64,000 nucleotides of DNA from Streptomyces ficellus (GCF_009739905.1 NZ_CP034279.1:4712001-4776000); one strand, 5' to 3'. Positions 16,312-25,101 are shown, counted from the first letter of the stretch. Translations and numbers: made by a program. The notes: generated by a model not told the origin, from the letters alone.

Positions 16312-18154
16312 TCCCGATCAGTTCGGCGATCCGTTCCGCGGCGACCGCGCGGGAGTAGAGCCAGCCCTGGCCCGTGTCGCAGCCGATGCGGCGCAGCCGG
16401 GCCGCCTGGCCGGACGTCTCCACGCACTCGGCGGTGACGGTCAGCCCCAGCCGGTGCGCCAGCTGCACCAGGGCCTCGACGATCACCTCGTCGGCCGGGT
16501 TCGGGTGCTCCTCGTCCTGGAAGCCCCGGACGAAGGACCCGTCCAGTTTCAGGACCGACACGGGGAGGCGGCTGAGGTAGGCGAGGTTGGAGTAGCCGGT
16601 GCCGAAGTCGTCGATGGCGATCCGTACGCCCATGTCGCTGAGCGCCTGGAGGGCCTGGAGCGGGCGTCCGGCCGAGCCCATCACCGCCGACTCGGTCAGC
16701 TCCAGCTGGAGCAGGTGCGGGGCGAGCCCGGTCTCGGCGAGGATCTCGGCCACGTCCGCGACCAGGTCGGAGTCCCACACCTGGCGTACGGCGACGTTCA
16801 CGCTCACGAACAGCGGGCGCTCGCCGGGGTGGTCGAGCTCCCACCGCCGGGCCTGGAGGCACGCGGTGCGCAGCACCCAGCGGCCGAGCTGGACGATCGA
16901 CCCGTCCTCTTCAGCAATTCCGATGAACCGATTCGGCGCCAGGCAGCCGAACTGCGGGTGGTTCCAGCGGACCAGCGCCTCCACGCCCCGCACGGTGCCG
17001 TCCGACATCCCCACCAGTGGCTGGTACTCCAGGGCGAACTCGCCCCGCTCGATCGCCGGGCGGAGGGTGGAGGAGAGCGCCTGCCGGGTCATCCGGTGGG
17101 CGTTGCGCTCGGGGTCGAAGAGCGTCCAGCGCGCCTTGCCGTCGGCCTTGGCCCAGTACAGCGTGGTGTCGGCGGCCTGCATCAGCCCGTTGACGGTGGT
17201 GCCGGCGGCGGTCCGTTCGACGACCCCGATGGAGGCCGAGACCGACAGCCGCTGTCCGGCGAGGTCGAACGGCCGCTGAACGGAAGCCAGTACGGAGCGG
17301 GCGAGGTCGGCGAGCTGTTCGGTGCCGGTGGAGTCCTCGACGAGGATCGCGAACTCGTCGCCGCCGAGCCGGGCCACGAGGTGCCCGCCGCCGCGGGTGT
17401 GGCCGTCGCCGTCGGCGCACTCGGTGAGCCGGGCGGCCACCGCGGCCAGCAGCCGGTCGCCGACGCGGTGCCCGAGGGTGTCGTTGACCGCCTTGAAGCC
17501 GTCGAGGTCCAGGTAGCACAGGCCGATGCGGCCGGTGCCGCCGTCGTCGTACGAGGAGTTCTCCAGCGCGGAGGTCAGGCGCTCGAAGAACAGGGTGCGG
17601 TTGGGCAGCCGGGTCACCGGGTCGTGCATCTGGAGGTGCCGCAGCCGGGCCTGGAGCTGGCGACGGTCGCTGATGTCCGCGATCGACAGCAGTACGCCCC
17701 GGCCGGCCGTGACCGGCGCGACGGTCACCTCGGCCCACAGGGAGCGCCCGTCGGGATGTTTCAGGCGGCGCGTGCACCGGAATCTGGAGCGGCGGCCGCG
17801 CAGCACCTCGTGGTACGCGTGCCAGGTGCGGCTGTCGGACGCGAGGTCCACGAGGTCGGCGGCGGCCTGCTCGCGCAGGGACGCGGTGTCCGTGCCGAGG
17901 AGGGTGGCCAGGGCCTCGTTCGCGGTCACCACGTGCCCCTCGGGGTCCACGACCGCCATGGCGATGTGGGCGGCGTTGAAGGCGGCACGGTAGTCGTCCG
18001 CGGCGGGCCCGTCGGGCGTCTTCGCCGGGACGCGAGCGACGGCGGCCCAGGGGCGCGGTTCCTCGACAGTTTCATCACTCTCTGTGACCGGCCGCGGGGC
18101 GGTTCCGGTCGGTGAGACTGCCGCAGCTCCCGGTCCTTCGGAGGTTCCGTTCAC
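16298..18154 (-). CDS. cdgA: PAS-GGDEF-EAL cyclic di-GMP cyclase/phosphodiesterase (CdgA-like)
   Basis: The 618-aa cytosolic protein has a PAS domain at about residues 50-165, a GGDEF domain with intact RLGGDEF and a preceding DLDGFKAVNDTLGH (about 185-340), and an EAL domain. The EAL domain starts at EYQPLVG, with EAL in GVEALVRW and DDFGTGYSNLAYL further on. Both catalytic signatures look intact, so it could both make and break cyclic di-GMP, the ligand of BldD. The order and local synteny match S. coelicolor CdgA (SCO2817) from memory; RmdA is the alternative homologue. GTG 18154 is preferred because GGGAG lies 6 nt upstream; a TTG at 18169 is possible. Convergent overlap of 14 nt with the LysR gene. 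Confidence 0.85.
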   Translation of the reverse strand: MNGTSEGPGAAAVSPTGTAPRPVTESDETVEEPRPWAAVARVPAKTPDGPAADDYRAAFNAAHIAMAVVDPEGHVVTANEALATLLGTDTASLREQAAADLVDLASDSRTWHAYHEVLRGRRSRFRCTRRLKHPDGRSLWAEVTVAPVTAGRGVLLSIADISDRRQLQARLRHLQMHDPVTRLPNRTLFFERLTSALENSSYDDGGTGRIGLCYLDLDGFKAVNDTLGHRVGDRLLAAVAARLTECADGDGHTRGGGHLVARLGGDEFAILVEDSTGTEQLADLARSVLASVQRPFDLAGQRLSVSASIGVVERTAAGTTVNGLMQAADTTLYWAKADGKARWTLFDPERNAHRMTRQALSSTLRPAIERGEFALEYQPLVGMSDGTVRGVEALVRWNHPQFGCLAPNRFIGIAEEDGSIVQLGRWVLRTACLQARRWELDHPGERPLFVSVNVAVRQVWDSDLVADVAEILAETGLAPHLLQLELTESAVMGSAGRPLQALQALSDMGVRIAIDDFGTGYSNLAYLSRLPVSVLKLDGSFVRGFQDEEHPNPADEVIVEALVQLAHRLGLTVTAECVETSGQAARLRRIGCDTGQGWLYSRAVAAERIAELIGISPD

Positions 18155-18496
18155 GGCTCGCTCCCGCAAGGCAGTTGTGACGCACAGATGTGGTCGGGAT
18201 GGGTCGGCCTGGAAAGTGTGCCGATCATAGAGGCTCTCGCGGCGGCCGTTCCAGCGCCGCCACCGCGTGAGACGGGTGGGGTTGTTGTGAGGAACTCGCC
18301 CCGCTCATGCGGCCGATCGTTTCTGCACGGGTGTGGCGCGGCGCCGTTCTGCCGTGACCGGTTGTGACTGTCGGTGAACTTCCCGGACCGGTGCGGCGCG
18401 TCGGCCGCTCACCCGAGTGGGGCAGCGGAACAGGGCGTAACGCCACAAATCAGCACAGGGTGGTGGGACGTCCCGTATGCCGCACCGGAGGTCGAC
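18155..18496. other. Divergent promoter region between cdgA-like and M6 protease genes
   Basis: No gene is supported in these 342 nt. A possible minus-strand -10 (TATGAT, complement at 18224-18229) lies about 70 nt upstream of the cyclic di-GMP gene. A frame extending upstream from the protease gene (from 18374) lacks a ribosome site and would put 41 residues in front of the signal peptide. Confidence 0.4.
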
Positions 18497-19738
18497 GTGG
18501 AGGGTCAGCAGACACCCGACGGAGTGGAACGCCGGCGCCTGCGCACCACCGCCGCGGGCCTCTTCGCCCTCGTCGCGCTCGCCGCCACCGGACTCGTCGC
18601 CGGTCCCGCGAGCGCCGCGCCCGCGGCGGGCCCATGCGCCCTCCCGCGCACCGACGCGCATCACTCACTCGGCCTCGACACCTGGAACGGCGCCTACCCC
18701 AAGCCCACCCGGCGGCTCGACGCCCTGATGGTGTTCCTGTCGTTCCCGGACTCCCGGCCGCTGACCGCCCCCGATGCCCTCGCCGCCGACTACTTCCCCG
18801 CCACCAGCCACTTCTTCCAGCGGGCCTCCTACGGCAAGTTCAGCCTGCGGCCCCACCCGCGCCGCGACTGGATCCGGATGCCGCACCCCTCCACCGCGTA
18901 CGCCATACGGCGCGACTGGGAGCCGGAGCGGCGCGCCGCCTACCTCAAGGACGCGCTCGCCGCCGCGGACCCGGTGGTCGACTTCTCGCGGTACGACATC
19001 GTCTACCTGGTGGCCGACCCGGACGCGCCCGGTGTCGACTCCGACGCCACCAAGGTCGTCAACTTCAACACCCCGCTCCACGCCGACGGCACCCCGATCA
19101 AGCGCGTGGTCACCGTCTTCGAACGGCACCCGCCGGACCGCAACGTCCTCGCCCACGAGACCGGCCACGTGTTCGACCTGCCGGACCTCTACCACCGGCC
19201 GATGGACGGCAAGGGCGACTGGGACACCCATGTGGGTGACTGGGACGTGATGGGCAGCCAGTTCGCCCTGGCCCCGGAACTCTTCGGCTGGCACAAGTGG
19301 AAGCTGGGCTGGCTCGACCGGCGCCAGGTCCACTGCGTGGGTGAACCGGGCAGCAGCCGGTTCACGCTGGAACCCCTCGCCGCCGCGCCCGAGCGGGGTG
19401 CCTCGGTCGGCACCCGCCTGGCCGTCGTCCGGACCGGCAGCAACACCGCCCTGGCGATCGAGGCGCGCGGGGCGACCGGCAACGACCGGGGCACCTGCAC
19501 CGAGGGCGTGCTGATCTACCGGGTGCGCACGGACGCCGTGTCCGGCGCCGGCCCCGTGGAGGTCATCGACACCCACCCGTCCACCGACGCCTGCTTCGAC
19601 CGGTCCGTCTACCCGCCGCTGGCCGACGCCCCCCTGCGCGTGGGGGAGACCTTCACGGTGCCGGGGGAGGACGCCCGCGTCGAGGTCGCCGACCGGACGC
19701 CGACGGGCACCTGGACCGTACGGGTCTCGGTGCCGTGA
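18497..19738 (+). CDS. Secreted M6-family (immune inhibitor A-like) metalloprotease
   Basis: The 413-aa protein has a signal peptide (RRRLRTTAAGLFALVALAATGLVAGPASA) and a zinc site HExxH in LAHETGHVFDLPDLYH. The region WDVMGSQ that follows is also typical of M6 peptidases. The C-terminal 110 residues are beta-rich with paired Cys. GTG 18497 is the start, with GGAGG at 18487-18491. It is probably an extracellular protease; substrates are unknown. It stands alone, followed by a strong terminator. Confidence 0.85.
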   Translation: MEGQQTPDGVERRRLRTTAAGLFALVALAATGLVAGPASAAPAAGPCALPRTDAHHSLGLDTWNGAYPKPTRRLDALMVFLSFPDSRPLTAPDALAADYFPATSHFFQRASYGKFSLRPHPRRDWIRMPHPSTAYAIRRDWEPERRAAYLKDALAAADPVVDFSRYDIVYLVADPDAPGVDSDATKVVNFNTPLHADGTPIKRVVTVFERHPPDRNVLAHETGHVFDLPDLYHRPMDGKGDWDTHVGDWDVMGSQFALAPELFGWHKWKLGWLDRRQVHCVGEPGSSRFTLEPLAAAPERGASVGTRLAVVRTGSNTALAIEARGATGNDRGTCTEGVLIYRVRTDAVSGAGPVEVIDTHPSTDACFDRSVYPPLADAPLRVGETFTVPGEDARVEVADRTPTGTWTVRVSVP

Positions 19739-19769
19739 CGGCTCCCCGGTCCGGGCCCTGCGGCAACGA

Positions 19770-19799
19770 AAAAGCCCCTCGCTCTCGCGAGGGGCTTTT
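19770..19799. terminator. Bidirectional hairpin terminator between M6 protease and tRNA-Lys
   Basis: AAAAGCCCCTCG (19770-19781) pairs perfectly with CGAGGGGCTTTT (19788-19799), with A and T runs at the arm ends. It serves the protease gene on the plus strand and the tRNA-Lys on the minus strand. It is a near copy of the hairpin at 4887-4920. Confidence 0.85.
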
Positions 19800-19808
19800 C
19801 CCGTCTGT

Positions 19809-19881
19809 GCGCCGCCAGGGACTCGAACCCCGGACCCGCTGATTAAGAGTCAGCTGCTCTAACCAACTGAGCTAGCGGCGC
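19809..19881 (-). tRNA. tRNA-Lys (CTT), copy 2
   Basis: All 73 nt are identical to the copy at 4928-5000, with the same orientation, anticodon CTT in loop CTCTTAA, and GGTTCGAGTCC T-arm. The following trailer and the first 8 nt of leader are also shared with copy 1. Its first ten bases overlap the end of the upstream coding region. Confidence 0.97.
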
Positions 19882-20468
19882 CTGCTGACGTCGTAGACCT
19901 TAGCACCCTGATCGGCGGGAGGAAAAATCGAAACCCGCACCCCCGCGGCCGCCCCCGCCCGTGCCGCCCGCACACACGCCCACAGGACGACCTCCGGCCC
20001 CGGCAGCCACGGATGCCGGGTGTCCGGCGCCACCAGCCAGCGCGGTACGCCCGTGCCCTCCGTGCCCCCGGGAACCAGCGGCGGGACGGTCACCGCGTCC
20101 CCGGTGCCGTGGCAGAGCAGCGGCGGCACAGCGCCGCCCCACTCCTCCCAGCGGAGCAGCGACGGCAGCCGGTGGGCCGTGCCCGGCGCGGTGAACAGCA
20201 GCATCCGCCCCCGGTGGACGGCGACCGGGCCCGAACCGGGGCCCTCGCCCCACAGCCGGTCGAGCATGCGGCGCCCGAAGACCGACTCCACGCTCACCAC
20301 GTCGAAGGCCGCGCCGCACGGCAGCACCGCCGGCGCGGTCGGGCGCGCCTCCCACAGGGCGAGGGTGGAACGCGGGTAGGCCGCCGCCGACGTCAGCCAG
20401 TCGGCTCCGGCCGCCGTGACCTCGGTGGCGTGATCGAGGGGCGATTCGTTTCGCAGCCATGCGCTCAT
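19872..20468 (-). CDS. Primase/polymerase-like small protein
   Basis: The 198-aa protein starts at ATG 20468 (MSAWLRNESPL). It has the look of the N-terminal part of Streptomyces bifunctional DNA primase/polymerase proteins: DWLTSAAAYPRSTLALWE, FDVVSVESVFGRRMLDRLW, GPVAVHRGRMLLFTAPGTAH and a closing WLVAPDTRHPWLPGPEVVLWACVRAAR. No clear catalytic triad was identified, so function is uncertain. The stop TAG lies inside tRNA-Lys (tRNA bases 8-10), giving a 10-nt overlap; an mRNA of this gene and the tRNA could be one transcript that is then cut. Confidence 0.65.
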   Translation of the reverse strand: MSAWLRNESPLDHATEVTAAGADWLTSAAAYPRSTLALWEARPTAPAVLPCGAAFDVVSVESVFGRRMLDRLWGEGPGSGPVAVHRGRMLLFTAPGTAHRLPSLLRWEEWGGAVPPLLCHGTGDAVTVPPLVPGGTEGTGVPRWLVAPDTRHPWLPGPEVVLWACVRAARAGAAAGVRVSIFPPADQGAKVYDVSRRR

Positions 20469-20611
20469 GGCAACCAGATGTACCGGCGGTGACGGGGCGG
20501 TTTCGGGGAGTTGAGAAAAACCGGGACAGGGTGGGGCGGCAAGGAGTATCTTGCGCCCGCCCCCGTCATATGCCACCCGGCTGGCCGGGAACTACCGGGT
20601 ACGTGGGTTGG

Positions 20612-20965
20612 CTAGTCCTCGCCAGGGCGGCCGCCGCCGCGGAGCAGGTCACGACCGAACTCGATCATCTTCTTGGCGTAGTCCTCGGTCCACTCGGCGC
20701 GCTCGGCCACGTCCGCCGCCGTCAGCCGGTCGAACCGCCGCGGATCGGCGAGCTGCGCGGCCGCCACCGCCTGGAACTCCACCGCCCGGTCGGTCGCCGC
20801 GCGGAACGCCAGCGCCAGCTCGGTGGACCGGGCGAGCAGCTCCCGGGGGTCCTCCATCGACTCCAGGTCGAAGAAGTGCTCGGGGTCGGAGGCGGCCTCC
20901 GCAGGCTCGAAGAGCAGGGGCGCCGGCCTGAGCCGCCGCTGCTCGCTCCGCTCGGTCTCCGCCAT
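20612..20965 (-). CDS. Conserved small hypothetical protein downstream of the helicase gene
   Basis: The 117-aa acidic, helical protein starts at ATG 20965 behind GAGGAG (minus strand). It has no signal peptide, membrane span or recognised domain; the middle (ELALAFRAATDRAVEFQAVAAAQL) looks like a long amphipathic helix. It lies about 100 nt downstream of the nuclease-unknown-helicase operon on the same strand and might be part of it. Function not recognised. Confidence 0.6.
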   Translation of the reverse strand: MAETERSEQRRLRPAPLLFEPAEAASDPEHFFDLESMEDPRELLARSTELALAFRAATDRAVEFQAVAAAQLADPRRFDRLTAADVAERAEWTEDYAKKMIEFGRDLLRGGGRPGED

Positions 20966-21062
20966 GAACGTCTCCTCTTCGCACGACGCGCTTCCCCCAC
21001 CCGCGGGGACGCCCCCGTCGTGATGGACCACCTTCCATTCTCCCGCCCGGCGCAAGTACGCC

Positions 21063-22400
21063 CTACGGCGACCACCTCACCCGGTGTTCCGACAGGTGCG
21101 ACAGGACCGCGTGGTTGGCTTCCCAGCCGTCCGGGAACTTCACCGTGACGCCGAGCTGGACCGGTTCCGTGGAGGGGTGTTCGTCCAGGAGGTCGGCGAC
21201 GCCCGCGCGGCAGACGACGACGCAGGCGTGGCGGTGGCGGGAGGCCAGGACGCAGAGGCGGCCCGTCTCCAGGTGGAAGGCCGTCGCGTCGGGGCGGCCC
21301 GACAGGGGGTGGAGGACGACCGTCACGTCGTACTCCCGCCCCTGGAGGCGGTTCGCCGTGTCGACCGTGACGCCCGCGACGCCCAGCTCCGCGAGCGCGG
21401 CCCGCACCGCCGCCGCCTGGTCGCGGTGGGCGGTGCCGACCGCGATCCGGTCCGGGGTGAGCGGCACCGGGTCCGCCGACCGCTCCGAGACGGCCGCCCC
21501 GCCGCGGTCCAGCAGCCGCCGCACGACCAGCGCCACCGCCCGTACCGCCTCCGGGTCCGTGCGCGGTGTGTGCCGGGCCGGCAGCTCCAGCAGGCCCCAG
21601 CCCGACGCGGCCGCCTCGTCCAGCACCCGGTCCGGGCCCGAACCGTCCGACGGCACCCCGAAGGACAGCCGCCGGTCACCCGGGCCGGTCCCGCTGCGGA
21701 ACGGCGTGTACGGGTAGAAGGCGTCCGAGACGAGGGGCGCCGCCGACGCCGGGAGCCGCCACGAGACCGGCAGCCGGTGCTGCGGCAGGTCCGGGTTGTG
21801 CGCCAGCAGCGTCGACACCGCGCTCGCCGACGGGTCGTACGACAACCCGGCCCACTGGTCCGCGCCGACCACCGAGAACGGGTCCAGCTGCCCCGGGTCA
21901 CCCACGAACAGCGCCCGCTCGAACAGCCCCGCCACCGCCAGCAGCGCGTCCGACCGCATCTGGTACGCCTCGTCGACGATGGCGTGCCCCCACGGCTCGA
22001 CGCCCTTCACATGCGCCCACTTCGCGGCCGTGGAGATCACCACGTCCAGCCCCGCGAGGTCCGCCGCCCTGGCCGACTTCCGTACGCCCGCGAGGTCGTC
22101 GAGCGCCTTGTCGTACGGGTCGGCGTCGTTGCTGTGCAGCCGGCCCACCGGCAGGTCGGGCTCCTTCTCGGCGAGGCGCAGGACCAGGTCGTCGACCTGG
22201 GCGTTGGTCTGCGCGACGACCATCAGGGGCCGGCCGGCCGCCGCGAGCTCCAGCGCGGCGCGCACCACCAGCGTGGACTTGCCCGCGCCGGGCGGCGAGT
22301 CCACCACGACGCCCCGCGCGTCGCCGTGCAGCGTGTCGTCGAGGATGCGGCGGGTCGCCCCGGCGGCCTCGGCGGACGGGTCGAAGGCGGTGGACGTCAC
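21063..22400 (-). CDS. Superfamily 1 (UPF1/Dna2-like) helicase/ATPase
   Basis: The 445-aa protein has SF1B motifs in order: Walker A SPPGAGKST (residues 35-43), motif II IVDEAYQM (Asp143-Glu144), motif III VGDPGQLDPF (167-176), motif V VTVDTANRLQGREYDVTVV and motif VI VLASRHRHACVVV. It is shorter than full UPF1-type proteins, with no N-terminal nuclease or beta-barrel. GTG 22400 overlaps the stop of the preceding gene (GTGA, 4 nt). It is last in the nuclease / 529-aa protein / helicase operon and probably translocates on nucleic acid as the motor of that complex (inference). Confidence 0.85.
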   Translation of the reverse strand: MTSTAFDPSAEAAGATRRILDDTLHGDARGVVVDSPPGAGKSTLVVRAALELAAAGRPLMVVAQTNAQVDDLVLRLAEKEPDLPVGRLHSNDADPYDKALDDLAGVRKSARAADLAGLDVVISTAAKWAHVKGVEPWGHAIVDEAYQMRSDALLAVAGLFERALFVGDPGQLDPFSVVGADQWAGLSYDPSASAVSTLLAHNPDLPQHRLPVSWRLPASAAPLVSDAFYPYTPFRSGTGPGDRRLSFGVPSDGSGPDRVLDEAAASGWGLLELPARHTPRTDPEAVRAVALVVRRLLDRGGAAVSERSADPVPLTPDRIAVGTAHRDQAAAVRAALAELGVAGVTVDTANRLQGREYDVTVVLHPLSGRPDATAFHLETGRLCVLASRHRHACVVVCRAGVADLLDEHPSTEPVQLGVTVKFPDGWEANHAVLSHLSEHRVRWSP

Positions 22401-23986
22401 AGCAGGTCCTCCGGGGTCACGGGGTCGGGGCTCTCGGCGGCGTCGGCGCGCGGCGGGCCACCGTGCGTCCACGGCGTCTCCTCCGGGTCCGGCAGCTTGG
22501 GGCCCACCCGCTGGTCGTGCTCGAACAGCGTCCACACCAGCCGGTCGCCCTTCTCCGGCACCGACCCCGCGGCCGGCTCCTTGCCGCGGCCCATCCGGTC
22601 CAGCAGACGCAGTACGGCCGACCCGTCCTCCTCGTACCGCACGAACTGTGCCGTCTGCGGCTTGCCGTCCAGCGACCGGTACACCTTCACGGACTCGCCC
22701 AGATGCGGCCGGTCGTCCGTGCGCACCGTCAGCAGGGGCCGGGGCGACGGCCGCTTCGACTCCGACCAGGCCATCGTCACGTCGACCACCTCGGCCACGA
22801 ACGCCTCACCCGTCAGCCGCCGTCCCGCCATCACCAGGGGGTCGTCCAGCGCCTCCTGCGCCTCCGCCTGCGTCTGGGCGCTCTCCCGCGCGGCCAGCTT
22901 GTTCGCCGCCGTCACGGCGTCGTCCCGGCGGGGCTGCGGCGGCTCGCCCGCCCGGACCCGGTCGCGGTGACCGGTGAACGACCAGCGGTCCCGGGTCCAC
23001 CGGTCCGCCACCCGCGCGCCCGCCGGAAGCCCGCGCACCAGGTCGAGCGCCCGCCACACGGCCTGCCAGGTGGGCCGCAGCTGGGTGAGGACCAGCCGCC
23101 GCACCTCCCGCTCCGCCCGGTGCAGCTCGCCCAGCCGCTCGTCGGCGGCCTCCCCGTCCTCGGCCGACGCCAGGGCCTGCCGCGCCCGGTCGTACCGCTC
23201 GATCGCGGGCGCCAGCAGCCGGTTGTCGAACGCCGGGTCGGTCGCCGGCCCGGCGGGCGGGCACAGCAGCTGACCGTCCCGGTCCCGGGCCAGCTCGGCC
23301 CGCAGCGCCGCCTCCGCCCCCGACCCGCCCTCCGGCGCGTCGATCCAGGCGAGCAGCGCCCCCAGGTGCTGGTCCTCCAGCGACGACTGGCCCGTCGCCC
23401 AGTGCCGGTTCAGCAGGTCCGTCGCCGCCAGCAGCAGCGACGACCCGGGCACCCGGGCCCGCTCCCCGTAGTGCGTCAGCCACCGCCCCAGCAGCGGGAC
23501 GCGCGGCGGCGCCGGGAACGGCGTCTCCGGGTCCTGTTCGGCGGTGCGCCGGAACCGCGTGGAGCGGCCCAGCAGCCGGACGTACTCGACGCCCGCGCGG
23601 CTCGGCACGACCAGCTGCGGCGCGTCCGCGCACAGCTCCACCTCGACCTTGACCTTCTTCCCGGTCTCCGGATCGGTCTCGCTGCGCTCGGCGGCCTCGA
23701 CGTCGTCGGCGTACCCCTCGAGGTGCGGCAGGACCGCCTCCGCCAGGTCGGCCAGGAACGCGAACCGCATGTCCCGGTCGCGCGGCTGCGGCACCACCAG
23801 CAGCCGCGGCTCCTCCGGGTCCGTCCCGACCAGCGCCCCCAGCGGCGCGCCCGCCTCACCGGCGGTCGTCAGCGGTACGAGGACGAGCGGCCGGTCCGAC
23901 ACGTGCCGGTGCCGCACCGTGGCCAGCGGCTGGGCGCGCCCCGACTCCACGGCCTCCAGCCGGGCGAGCGTGGAGATCAGCGACAT
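22397..23986 (-). CDS. 529-aa protein of unknown function between nuclease and helicase genes
   Basis: No family is recognised with confidence. The protein is rich in Arg, Glu and Leu. The N-terminal third looks beta-rich (LVLVPLTTAGEAGAPLGALVGTDPEEPRLLVVPQP), a helical middle (about 200-400) contains the charged helix DERLGELHRAEREVRRLVLTQLRP, and the C-terminal 130 residues are again beta-rich. It overlaps the nuclease gene by 10 nt at its start and the helicase gene by 4 nt at its end, so the three are almost certainly co-translated. By position it could supply the beta-barrel/stalk that joins nuclease and motor in Dna2-type enzymes (inference only). Confidence 0.7.
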   Translation of the reverse strand: MSLISTLARLEAVESGRAQPLATVRHRHVSDRPLVLVPLTTAGEAGAPLGALVGTDPEEPRLLVVPQPRDRDMRFAFLADLAEAVLPHLEGYADDVEAAERSETDPETGKKVKVEVELCADAPQLVVPSRAGVEYVRLLGRSTRFRRTAEQDPETPFPAPPRVPLLGRWLTHYGERARVPGSSLLLAATDLLNRHWATGQSSLEDQHLGALLAWIDAPEGGSGAEAALRAELARDRDGQLLCPPAGPATDPAFDNRLLAPAIERYDRARQALASAEDGEAADERLGELHRAEREVRRLVLTQLRPTWQAVWRALDLVRGLPAGARVADRWTRDRWSFTGHRDRVRAGEPPQPRRDDAVTAANKLAARESAQTQAEAQEALDDPLVMAGRRLTGEAFVAEVVDVTMAWSESKRPSPRPLLTVRTDDRPHLGESVKVYRSLDGKPQTAQFVRYEEDGSAVLRLLDRMGRGKEPAAGSVPEKGDRLVWTLFEHDQRVGPKLPDPEETPWTHGGPPRADAAESPDPVTPEDLL

Positions 23987-25101
23987 GCGCCCACCGCCTC
24001 CAGCGACTCCGCCCGCAGCTCCGCCGCCCGCCGCAGCGCGGCCACCGCCGGATCGTCCGGGTCCCCCGACTCGCCCCGCGCCGCCGCGAGCACCGCGCCG
24101 ACCGTCGTCAGCCCGCCCAGCTCGCCGCGCACCGAACGGCCCAGCGCCTCCACCGCGCCCGCCTCCCGGGCCCGGCCGCGGCAGTGGAACGCCAGCTCGC
24201 ACGCGGACAGGCACTCCGGCGCGTACGCGTGCGGAACCGCCTCCACCGAGGCGGCGAGCCGCTCCGGGGAACACGCCTCCACGTCGAAGGACACCCCCTC
24301 GGGCAACCCCGCCGCGATGTCCTCGATCCGGGTGAGCCGGGCCAGCTGGCGCCGGGTCACGGACAACTGCTTGCGGACGTCGACGACCGAACCGGTGGGC
24401 TGGTTGGAGAAGTCCTTCGGGCACACCAGCAACACCGAATGCCCCACCGACGCGCCCCCGGTCACCGCCGCCACCCGCTCCAGCGCCAGCACGTACACCG
24501 CCGCCTGCCGGGCCGCCGCGCCGACCTTCGCCGCGTCCGCCGACCCGTCGATCATCGGGAACGACTTGATCTCGACGACCGTCCACCGCCCGTCCGGCGC
24601 CACCACCACCGCGTCCGGCTCCAGGTAGGCGGGCGAACCGGCCACGTCCAGGGCCAGCATCGGGTGGTCGAGCAGCGACCACGCCCCGGCGGCGGTCGCC
24701 TCGCGCAGCTCCAGCGCCGTGCGCGCCGCGCGGCCCTGCGGCCCGGCCGCCGCCAGGTCCGGCACCCGCACCCCGTCCGGCTTGGCCACGCCCAGCAGCC
24801 GCATCAGCTCCAGCCCGCCGTCGGCCTTCACCTTCGCCTCGAACGCGTTGCCCCGCATGAACGCGAACTGCGACTGGCCGAACCCCGAGGGCGAGCCGAG
24901 CGCGGACGCCAGCGCCGCCTTGTCGACCCCGGCGCCGTCCAGCAGCGCCCGGCGCCGGCAGCCCGGATTGGCGGCCAGCGCCGCCAGCGCACGGGCATCC
25001 AGCGGATGCGGCGCGGCGGCCGGGCCGCGCAGCTCGGCGAGCTGCTGTCGCAGTGTCGTCTGCGGACGCGGGACGGGTCCGCTGCCCAGGGAATCGCTCA
25101 C
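23977..25101 (-). CDS. RecB/Cas4-like PD-(D/E)XK nuclease with probable 4Fe-4S cluster
   Basis: The protein is about 374 aa from GTG 25101 (TTG 25131 and GTG 25125 are alternatives). It has the full RecB-family nuclease set: Glu88 in RGNAFE, Asp163 in YLEPDAVVV, Glu177-x-Lys179 in VVEIKS, and Gln199-x3-Tyr203 in RQAAVY. Cys48 (NPGCRRR) and Cys297-x3-Cys301-x5-Cys307 near the C-terminus fit the four-Cys iron-sulphur ligands of AddB, Cas4 and Dna2. It is first in an operon with a 529-aa unknown and an SF1 helicase. A role in DNA end processing, repair or defence is likely. Confidence 0.82.
   Translation of the reverse strand: MSDSLGSGPVPRPQTTLRQQLAELRGPAAAPHPLDARALAALAANPGCRRRALLDGAGVDKAALASALGSPSGFGQSQFAFMRGNAFEAKVKADGGLELMRLLGVAKPDGVRVPDLAAAGPQGRAARTALELREATAAGAWSLLDHPMLALDVAGSPAYLEPDAVVVAPDGRWTVVEIKSFPMIDGSADAAKVGAAARQAAVYVLALERVAAVTGGASVGHSVLLVCPKDFSNQPTGSVVDVRKQLSVTRRQLARLTRIEDIAAGLPEGVSFDVEACSPERLAASVEAVPHAYAPECLSACELAFHCRGRAREAGAVEALGRSVRGELGGLTTVGAVLAAARGESGDPDDPAVAALRRAAELRAESLEAVGACR

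Noticed and set aside
18170..18230. Possible BldD box upstream of the cyclic di-GMP gene (TGACGCACAGATGT)
   Set aside because: Only the left half fits the consensus; three key positions of the right half differ.
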